Source: PALSA-1006 sp037140475 (GTDB lineage Bacteria; Pseudomonadota; Gammaproteobacteria; Burkholderiales; Gallionellaceae). Taken from it: DNA of 7,786 nt. The translations under genes were made by a program, and so were the position numbers. The notes under the pieces were generated by a model that saw only the letters and a list, made by a program, of their open reading frames with translations, searched no databases and was not told where the DNA came from. The stretch covers positions 1-7,786 of the forward strand of contig JBAXEJ010000090.1 in NCBI GenBank assembly GCA_037140475.1, written 5' to 3'. Shown here piece after piece: positions 1 through 4,548 of the stretch. Each line of letters starts with the position of its first letter. The first letter of the stretch is position 1.

Positions 1-24
1 TTTACGGCAGGCTACCATCTTAAA

Positions 25-1017
25 TTACTGTCTGATTTTTGGGGTCCACTTTAGTACCGCCTGCGCTTTGGCGTTGTCTTTGTTGGTGGAGTGGAAAAAT
101 AGTTCGGTTTCTTTAAGCTGCTCGGTAGAAAAACGCCCATCGCGGCTAAACGCGTGAGGGTATTTCTTCAGAGATAGCAGTAGCGATGCGCGCTCTTCTG
201 GATCAGTGATTTTTAGCCGGTCGACGATCTCTGCAGGTTGATGGTTAGCAATCCACGCCAATGATTTCGCCATCATGCGAACCATCTTCGCCACTTTCTC
301 AGGAGAGCTTTGAATAATGTCTCCCCGTGTCGCGAGTGTGGCATGTAAGAAGTTCGCCCCCATTATTTTTTTTGTAGTGGCAGCTTCGGCAAGGTTAGCA
401 AGGAAAAATACATGGCCCTCCTTAGCTAAGCGTGAGGCAAAGGGCTCGTCACCCATCACGGCATCTGCCGTACCTGAGATTATCAATGACGACTGTTCAG
501 CCCAGCTTTGTCCAGCAGGCACAATGCGCGCCATATCTAAGTCAACACCGTCTGATTGTAGTAATAGTTCAGCGAGCTGCTGCGAGGTGGTCTTGCTATT
601 TTTAGTACTGGTATTTACGCCAATCACTTTACCGCGCAAATCAGCAATACGTTTAACCTTACCTTTGAGCCCAGAGCGAACCATCAGCACAAACAGCGGC
701 GCATTATCCACGGCAGCAATGCCAACAACATCACCGCCATTGGCGTGGAGCGACATGACCGCCGGGAATCCAGCAACAGCAAAATCGGCATTTCGGTTCA
801 TCAAGTTATTGAGTGCAACGCCCCCGCCACCGACGTGAAAAATCTCTAGCGCGACGCCCTCTTCAGTATCGGCGCCAATAGCGGGAATTAAATCAACGGG
901 TAAATAAGAAAGATTGCGAGGCCCGGGCGCGCTAAGGGTAATTTTTTCTAACGCGAGGGCGCTACTACTCAGCAATGCGAAAATGATGACTGAAAAAAAA
1001 TGGGCTACAAAGTTCAT
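25..1017 (-). CDS. Periplasmic ABC-transporter substrate-binding protein, NMT1/THI5-like (nitrate/sulfonate/taurine type)
   Basis: The 330-residue protein has a Sec signal peptide: a short N-terminus, a hydrophobic run at residues 5-19, and a probable cleavage site after Ala-Leu-Ala at 20-22. It should therefore be a soluble periplasmic protein. The mature part has the two-lobe type II binding-protein pattern of the NMT1/THI5/SsuA/TauA group: an early Gly-rich stretch (VGGGGVALNNL), then ADFAVAGFPAVMSL, then the second-lobe entry 'RIADLRGKVIGVNTST', and later 'SGTADAVMGDEPFASRL'. Such proteins capture a small organic ligand and deliver it to a membrane permease. The ligand cannot be read from the sequence; nitrate, sulfonates, taurine and pyrimidine precursors are all possible. 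Length is normal and both ends look intact. The ATG is preceded by an AAGGCGG-like ribosome site about 8 nt away, and a short upstream frame stops on an overlapping ATGA. No permease or ATPase gene is visible on its 5' side; partners might lie beyond the left edge. Family call is fairly sure, substrate unknown. Confidence 0.82.
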   Translation of the reverse strand: MNFVAHFFSVIIFALLSSSALALEKITLSAPGPRNLSYLPVDLIPAIGADTEEGVALEIFHVGGGGVALNNLMNRNADFAVAGFPAVMSLHANGGDVVGIAAVDNAPLFVLMVRSGLKGKVKRIADLRGKVIGVNTSTKNSKTTSQQLAELLLQSDGVDLDMARIVPAGQSWAEQSSLIISGTADAVMGDEPFASRLAKEGHVFFLANLAEAATTKKIMGANFLHATLATRGDIIQSSPEKVAKMVRMMAKSLAWIANHQPAEIVDRLKITDPEERASLLLSLKKYPHAFSRDGRFSTEQLKETELFFHSTNKDNAKAQAVLKWTPKIRQ

Positions 1018-1241
1018 GAATAGGCCGCCTTTTTGAGGATATATTTCCGAAGCATTTTGCTTGGCTCAACACTATCATCAATAAAGTTTTTATCCAAATA
1101 CACCAAAAGGATGAGTACGTTGATCTCAGCGTTGGCAGTCTGATTTTTGGGTAGAGAATGACCTCAATGTAGCGATGAATATTGAGGCCCATCTGACATG
1201 GTTCGTGAACTATGAGGCTAATTACTGAAGTTTTTGCGCTA
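1018..1241. other. Intergenic stretch between the pseudogene tail and the substrate-binding protein gene
   Basis: About 220 AT-rich bases with no recognisable gene. On the minus strand a short frame (stop at 1014-1016, open up to about 1163) ends on a TGA that overlaps the ATG of the binding-protein gene (ATGA). Its last residues are rich in Lys and end KYILKKAAYS. I do not recognise it, and no good start or ribosome site is visible. A weak minus-strand promoter-like pair (TTGGTG, 17 nt, TATTGA) lies around 1074-1102, too poor to call alone. A 14-base motif at 1138-1151 also occurs at the 3' end of the binding-protein gene (30-43). Together these suggest a leader or remnant region. Confidence 0.4.
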
Positions 1242-1675
1242 CTACAAATTATTTTTAATGGGAGCTGATTTACCGGTAATAGTTCTATGCCATTTACCAT
1301 TTATCAACTGTAGTTTGATATGGGTGGCCTGCTTGCTACCCCCTTTTGTATACCTTAATTCATCATAGGTTAATGTTTAATTGTTGAGCCAGCGTGGGTT
1401 ATCCGGCCCCCAACTATCTTTTCGAGCTTCACTAGGATCGCCGTCAAACTCAATTTCTAAGTTGATGGAATTTTGATCGAGTTGATAAACGGAGATGTAG
1501 TTAGAGCTGTAGCCTGCTTCCATGTCTTGTGAATAAATCAATACATGATTTTTGTCAGGGGACAGAATCGGCTCATAAGAGCCATCATATTCCAGCATTT
1601 CACCGGAATTTAAACTGATTAATTTTTGACCACTGCTCTCGTAATATCCGACGGTGACATTTAACCAATCAAGAC
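1242..1675 (-). pseudogene. 3' fragment of an unrecognised protein gene, 5'-truncated and interrupted by an in-frame TAA
   Basis: One reading frame runs from the HsdR junction (about 1675) to tandem TAG TAG stops at 1239-1244, broken only by a TAA at 1377-1379. Before the TAA it encodes about 99 residues starting near GLDWLNVTVGYYESSGQK and ending WGPDNPRWLNN. After it come 44 more (TLTYDELRYTK... LQLINGKWH...). Both halves look like normal protein with alternating hydrophobic residues. One stretch, ILSPDKNHVLIYSQD, resembles the strand-turn-strand of a TolB/WD40-like propeller blade, but I cannot name a family. The TAA fits a single CAA-to-TAA change. Upstream of about 1675 the same frame runs antisense-like through HsdR coding sequence, so the true 5' end is missing. 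If the TAA is instead the natural end, the fragment stops at 1377. A start at the ATG at 1598 would give only 73 residues and has no clear ribosome site. Probably not expressed as a functional protein. Confidence 0.55.
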
Positions 1676-2155
1676 CGGGAAACCATTCACCAAAATCGTC
1701 ACATCGTAACGATTCGCGTGCGAACCCGTTTGCTCAAACTGCTTGATGACTTGCACCTTGTTGCGGGTAATGTTCTTTTTGTCTAATAGGTAGATGTTCT
1801 TAATGCGGCCATCGTCAAACACAAAATCATGGATATAGTCATCGTGAATTTTGCGGGTTTTCTCGACGATGCTATCGCTAGGCTTATCCAGCCAAGTCTC
1901 CACAAATCGTAGCCACTCACCGTCGGAAAATTGCGTGTTATTCAGTGTCTGCAAAGCCACGCGCACATTGGCCAGCAGCTTCTCTGGCGTATTTAGATCG
2001 TGCGCATATTCATAGCCTTGATTCTGCAGATCCTGAATAAATTCCCGCTCCAAATCGTACTCACTTTGGTAGCTTTCGCTGGCTTGCCATTCCTTGGAGT
2101 ATTTATCCAGAACGATAAAGTTTTTCGATTCGGCGATGGTTTTGTAGTCGCTCAT
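1661..2155 (-). pseudogene. hsdR: Truncated type I restriction enzyme R subunit (EcoR124-like HsdR), N-terminal fragment
   Basis: The 164 residues match the N-terminus of type IC HsdR proteins such as EcoR124, recognisable from 'NFIVLDKY', 'SYQSEYDLEREFIQDLQNQG', 'LLANVR', 'TRKIHDDYIHDFVFDD', 'QFEQTGSHANRYDVTILVNG'. Full HsdR is about 1,000 residues: a PD-(D/E)xK nuclease domain, two helicase (DEAD-like motor) lobes and a C-terminal assembly domain. Here Asp151 of the nuclease motif is present, but the following Q-I-E-L-K strand carrying the catalytic Glu and Lys is absent. After Gly-Phe-Pro the sequence departs from the family and stops within four residues at TAA (1661-1663). All motor domains are missing, so it cannot cut or translocate DNA. 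The start ATG overlaps the rhuM stop as ATGA, the usual coupled arrangement, so rhuM and hsdR were once an operon. Truncation comes from a DNA rearrangement, since different coding DNA follows directly. Family identity is very sure. Confidence 0.9.
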
Positions 2156-3195
2156 TCTTCCGCGTCCTTCTTTAGCAGCAGTTTTTTCATTTCACGATCG
2201 AAATCAGATTCGATGCGCTGCAGCTTGTTAAACTTTTCATATTCCACAAAGGCTTTCAGCTCGGCTTGTTGGCGAGAAATTGTTCCGTATCCCTCCAGAA
2301 TCCGGTACTCATTGAAGGCAAGGAATTTATTTACACTTTCGGCAAAGCTCTCCATGGTGAAGGTGTTACGCCGCTCGATAATGCCTTCAATGTAGTCAAA
2401 AAAAGCCGCAACAGCGCGTTCCAGTTTTTTAATATCCGCTTCGCTTAAATAGTTTTTCGCCACGTTTGAATCTGACTTCAATACTCGGCCATCCGGTGCA
2501 TTTTTATAAGTGCTCATGCCCATCAGAGGCTTGCTGGCATCTGCCTTGAGCGAAATAATTTCTGCCGCAGTATAGCCTGTGATCGCAAAATGAAATTTGT
2601 CCTGCACATGGGCGTAAAACAAACGAGTAGCTTCTGACTTTGGGGCGTAATCAATACTGCACTCAGCAAAAATGTCGGTGATCTGTTGATAGATTCGCCG
2701 CTCACTGGCGCGGATAGAGCGCACCCGCTCCAGTAATTCACGGAAATAGTCCTTACCAAAGTAACGGCCATTTTTTAGGCGCTCATCATCCATGGCAAAA
2801 CCCTTGATGATATATTCCCGAATCAAGGCTGTCGCCCAAATACGGAATTGGGTAGCCTGAGTGGAATTAACTCGGTAACCGACAGAAATTACCGCATCTA
2901 GGTTGTAATACTTAACCTTGCTGGTTTGAGTTTTGTCGTCAATCGCCCCATGGATAGTGGTATGTTCCAAAATGGAACATACCACATCTTCTTGTAACTC
3001 ATTACTTTCAAATATGTTCTTCAGGTGCTTGGTAATGGCTGGGCGCTTCACGCCAAACAGCTCCGCCATGCGCTCCTGAGTTAGCCAAATACTCTCGTTA
3101 CTGAGCAGCACCTCCACTTTGATCGCGCCATTTGGCGCGGTGTAGAGCAGGAATTCAGTCGTTTGATCTCGCAAAGTGAGATTATGCTTGGACAT
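2152..3195 (-). CDS. rhuM: RhuM-family protein (virulence RhuM / cell filamentation-like)
   Basis: A 347-residue protein of the RhuM family, named after a Salmonella SPI-3 gene of unknown biochemical role and common next to type I restriction genes. Residues 38-62 (LTQERMAELFGVKRPAITKHLKNIF) form a helix-turn-helix. The family core follows: 'YYNLDAVISVGYRVNS', 'QATQFRIWATALIREYIIKGFAMDDERL' (about 97-140). A helical C-terminal half follows, with 'YYxELLERVRSIRASERRIYQQITDIF'-type sequence from 150 to 176 (here DYFRELLERV), and a charged C-terminus. The HTH suggests nucleic-acid binding; the activity is unknown. I choose the ATG at 3193-3195 because AAGGA lies 7 nt upstream; an in-frame ATG at 3214-3216 would add seven residues (MTKKEKT) but has no clear ribosome site. 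Length is close to family size and the frame is intact, unlike both neighbours. Its stop overlaps the hsdR start. It lies 39 nt after the ATPase fragment. An inverted repeat lies in codons 71-80. Confidence 0.88.
   Translation of the reverse strand: MSKHNLTLRDQTTEFLLYTAPNGAIKVEVLLSNESIWLTQERMAELFGVKRPAITKHLKNIFESNELQEDVVCSILEHTTIHGAIDDKTQTSKVKYYNLDAVISVGYRVNSTQATQFRIWATALIREYIIKGFAMDDERLKNGRYFGKDYFRELLERVRSIRASERRIYQQITDIFAECSIDYAPKSEATRLFYAHVQDKFHFAITGYTAAEIISLKADASKPLMGMSTYKNAPDGRVLKSDSNVAKNYLSEADIKKLERAVAAFFDYIEGIIERRNTFTMESFAESVNKFLAFNEYRILEGYGTISRQQAELKAFVEYEKFNKLQRIESDFDREMKKLLLKKDAEE
2957..2985. repeat. Perfect 13-bp inverted repeat with 3-nt spacer inside rhuM
   Basis: The arms GTGGTATGTTCCA (2957-2969) and TGGAACATACCAC (2973-2985) are exact reverse complements, separated by AAA. 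Outside the arms GAT (2953-2955) and ATC (2986-2988) can extend the pairing past one bulged base. In RNA this gives a strong hairpin within the coding sequence, over codons for VVCSILEHTT of RhuM. No T-run follows on either strand, so it is not an intrinsic terminator. As DNA it is a candidate binding site for a dimeric protein, possibly RhuM itself through its HTH, but that is inference. Confidence 0.9.
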
Positions 3196-3202
3196 GGTTT
3201 TT

Positions 3203-3207
3203 TCCTT
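3203..3207 (-). promoter_or_regulatory. Ribosome binding site deciding the rhuM start
   Basis: On the minus strand AAGGA sits 7 nt before the ATG at 3193-3195, in an A-rich context. The alternative ATG 21 nt upstream lacks a comparable site, so the downstream start is preferred. Confidence 0.6.
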
Positions 3208-3234
3208 TTTTGTCATAGCAGCAATACGTTTCGT

Positions 3235-3630
3235 CTAGCTAGCACTTGAACCAAAGCGATACATTTCGTTGATCTGCCGAACCAAATACGCCAAAACACG
3301 CTTGTCATCTTCAGTGAGATCGGCCACTTCTTCTCCCGCTTGCTTCGAGTGGCTGGAGATATTAATAATTCGAGCCTCATACGGATTGGTTTTGCCATCA
3401 TCTGTTTTCGGCAACAAATCGCCCCATTTCTTATAACCAAGAAACGTTGAGGTTTTTTCCAAAATGTTTCTTAAGAAATTGAAGTGATACTTACTCAGTT
3501 GACCACTCTCGATGGCCTTTTCGAGCTCTGATTTCAAATAAAGATGATATGAGAACGGCGAGTCATTGGGCTGGTTGACTAACTGATATGTGCCGTCATC
3601 AAGTTTGGTCATCCGATGCTTAAGAGCCAA
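3235..3630 (-). pseudogene. C-terminal tail of a large AAA-type ATPase (AAA_13/RloC-like?), 5'-truncated
   Basis: About 130 residues, open from 3648 (a TGA lies at 3649-3651) to TAG at 3235-3237. Sequence such as 'SPFSYHLYLKSELEKAIESG', 'KYHFNFLRNILEKTSTFLGY', 'KWGDLL', 'RIINISSHSKQAGEEVADL' and 'DDKRVLAYLVRQINEMY' resembles the C-terminal end of large AAA_13-type ATPases. Those proteins, which include RloC/PrrC-like anticodon-nuclease relatives, are often encoded inside type I restriction loci. This is recalled family pattern, not a search result. The Walker A and B regions and most of the protein are missing, so no ATPase activity can remain. Possible starts are a TTG at 3630 and an ATG at 3612; neither has a good ribosome site, and the likeness to the family appears to begin at or before the TTG, which argues for truncation rather than a real short gene. 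The ATG at 3612 overlaps a TGA of a 26-codon frame (ATGA). If it is instead a complete small gene, it would be a 125-residue hypothetical protein. Confidence 0.5.
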
Positions 3631-3689
3631 GAAAGGAATAAGATCGACTCAATATTCATTCCTACCGCCACCACAACGCCACCAAACAT
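3609..3689 (-). other. 26-codon hydrophobic small frame between tRNA-Pro and the ATPase fragment
   Basis: An ATG at 3687-3689 opens a frame of 26 residues that is strongly hydrophobic (begins MFGGVVVAVG, ends FLSWLLSIG) and could span a membrane once. Its TGA overlaps the ATG at 3610-3612 as ATGA. No ribosome site precedes it, and the frame is open back into the tRNA, so it may be a chance frame or the tail of a gene lost when this junction formed. Confidence 0.2.
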
Positions 3690-3719
3690 GGCGAAAAGTG
3701 ATGGACAGCTTGATTTGAT

Positions 3720-3796
3720 TGGTCGGGGCGACAGGATTTGAACCTGCGACCACTAGTCCCCCAGACTAGTACGCTACCAGGCTGCGCTACGCCCCG
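3720..3796 (-). tRNA. proL: tRNA-Pro, anticodon GGG
   Basis: A complete 77-nt cloverleaf can be folded by hand. The 7-bp acceptor stem CGGGGCG pairs with CGCCCCG. The D arm is GCGC/GCGT. The anticodon stem CTAGT/ACTAG carries loop CTGGGGG, giving anticodon GGG (plus-strand positions 3760-3762), which reads CCC and CCU proline codons. The T arm is GCAGG-TTCAAAT-CCTGT. Discriminator is A and the CCA end is encoded (3720-3722). It lies downstream of the merR-like gene in the same direction but has its own promoter. No T-rich terminator is seen after its 3' end. The DNA that follows is accessory, fitting the role of tRNA 3' ends as island integration sites. The symbol follows E. coli usage for the GGG isoacceptor. 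Confidence 0.97.
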
Positions 3797-3805
3797 AAGC
3801 GCGAA

Positions 3806-3833
3806 ATTATATCAGAGGGGACTTTGACTTGAA
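3806..3833 (-). promoter_or_regulatory. Sigma-70 promoter of tRNA-Pro
   Basis: On the minus strand a perfect -10 box TATAAT (3806-3811) lies 9 nt before the tRNA 5' end. A weaker -35 box TTCAAG (3828-3833) is 16 nt upstream of it. The segment after the -10 contains CGCGC, a GC-rich discriminator as found at stringently controlled stable-RNA promoters. Predicted start is about 3-4 nt before the mature tRNA. Confidence 0.7.
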
Positions 3834-3860
3834 GATTTTTTAGCGCCAAACGCGGCTAAA

Positions 3861-4250
3861 TCAAGCTTGTAACAGGGCGAGAACTTCTCGAATGTCACTG
3901 CGTAATTCATTCACATTCAGAGAGGCTGTCTCCACCTTTGTCGCAATCGGCGTAACGGTTTCTTCGTGCTTATTATTTGTGGCGAGCTGATCTAGCCTCG
4001 ATCTCGCACCACTAATGGTGAAGCCATCTTCATAGAGCAGCTGACGAATACGACGAATCAGCAACACCTCATGATGTTGATAATAGCGGCGATTCCCCCC
4101 GCGTTTAACCGGTTTAAGCTGAGTAAACTCCTGCTCCCAGTAGCGCAGCACATGCGCTTTTACTCCGCACAGATCGCTTACTTCACCAATGGTGAAGTAG
4201 CGTTTTGCGGGAATAGGCGGGAGTGCGGAATTAGGTACTTGCTGTTCCAT
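3861..4250 (-). CDS. MerR-family transcriptional regulator
   Basis: A 129-residue regulator with a MerR-type winged HTH near the N-terminus: 'YFTIGEVSDLCGVKAHVLRYWEQEF' (residues 18-42), wing 'KRGGNRRYYQHHEV' (49-62), then the third and fourth helices to about residue 88 (RIRQLLYEDGFTISGARSRL). The C-terminal 40 residues are short and polar, ending in a helix (NELRSDIREVLALLQA) that may dimerise. No metal-binding cysteine cluster or large ligand-binding domain is present; the one cysteine (28) lies in the HTH. Known relatives sit in this same place after ihfA in many gammaproteobacteria and their targets are largely unknown. The start overlaps the ihfA 3' end by 20 nt, implying translational coupling and expression from the pheST-ihfA operon. 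Only a weak purine-rich ribosome site (AGAGAAG) precedes it. It ends 64 nt before tRNA-Pro; an imperfect inverted repeat in that gap lacks a T-run. Confidence 0.92.
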   Translation of the reverse strand: MEQQVPNSALPPIPAKRYFTIGEVSDLCGVKAHVLRYWEQEFTQLKPVKRGGNRRYYQHHEVLLIRRIRQLLYEDGFTISGARSRLDQLATNNKHEETVTPIATKVETASLNVNELRSDIREVLALLQA

Positions 4251-4539
4251 GATAGGTCTTCTCTACCATGCTCTTCAGCTTCTGGCTTGGGTGAAACGTC
4301 ACAACACGACGTGCTGTGATAGGAATCTCTTCCCCAGTTTTGGGATTGCGGCCTGGACGCTGTGGCTTGTCGCGCAATTGAAAGTTTCCAAACCCGGACA
4401 ATTTTACAGTTTCACCTTCTTCTAGTTGCATGCGAATCTCTTCAAAGAACGCTTCAACCATATCTTTTGCTTCACGCTTGTTCAATCCTACTTTTTCGAA
4501 CAACAGATCTGCCAATTCTGCTTTTGTTAATGTTGTCAT
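4231..4539 (-). CDS. ihfA: Integration host factor alpha subunit
   Basis: A 102-residue DNABII protein, close to the usual 99-100. It pairs with IhfB to form IHF, which binds specific sites and bends DNA sharply in the nucleoid, aiding recombination, replication start and sigma-54 promoters. The N-terminal helices (TKAELADLLFEKVGLNKREA), the body motif 'GETVKLSGFGNFQLRDK' and the beta-arm 'RPGRNPKTGEEIPITARRVV' are all present. Pro66 matches the intercalating Pro65 of E. coli IhfA, and the strongly conserved 'RPGRNPKTGE' arm distinguishes it from HU. The C-terminus (SQKLKSMVEKTYHGTAST) is slightly longer than in E. coli. The ATG is preceded by GAGGG four bases upstream, which overlaps the end of pheT, whose stop lies 9 nt before the start. 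Encoded in the pheST operon, as in Pseudomonas and E. coli; an internal promoter within pheT is known in E. coli, but I cannot point to one here. Confidence 0.98.
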   Translation of the reverse strand: MTTLTKAELADLLFEKVGLNKREAKDMVEAFFEEIRMQLEEGETVKLSGFGNFQLRDKPQRPGRNPKTGEEIPITARRVVTFHPSQKLKSMVEKTYHGTAST

Positions 4540-4548
4540 TTTTCCCTC

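Noticed and set aside
317..838. Plus-strand 173-codon open frame
   Set aside because: It is antisense to the intact binding-protein gene, with low-complexity, Ser/Ala/Pro-rich product and no ribosome site.
965..1300. Minus-strand 111-codon frame over the intergenic region
   Set aside because: It overlaps both the start of the binding-protein gene and the pseudogene tail in another frame; the product is not protein-like and has no recognisable domain.
1322..1343. Hairpin GGGTGGC/GCTACCC followed by CCTTTTG on the plus strand
   Set aside because: There is no plus-strand gene to terminate, one pair is G-T, the T-run is short, and the sequence lies inside the pseudogene coding frame.
2957..2985. 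Treating the rhuM palindrome as a transcription terminator
   Set aside because: No T-run follows on either strand.
3196..3216. Upstream ATG of rhuM (adds MTKKEKT)
   Set aside because: The AAGGA ribosome site is placed 7 nt before the downstream ATG, and family likeness begins after it.
3213..3440. 75-codon minus-strand frame
   Set aside because: It is a shadow of the ATPase-fragment frame, which has the more protein-like product.
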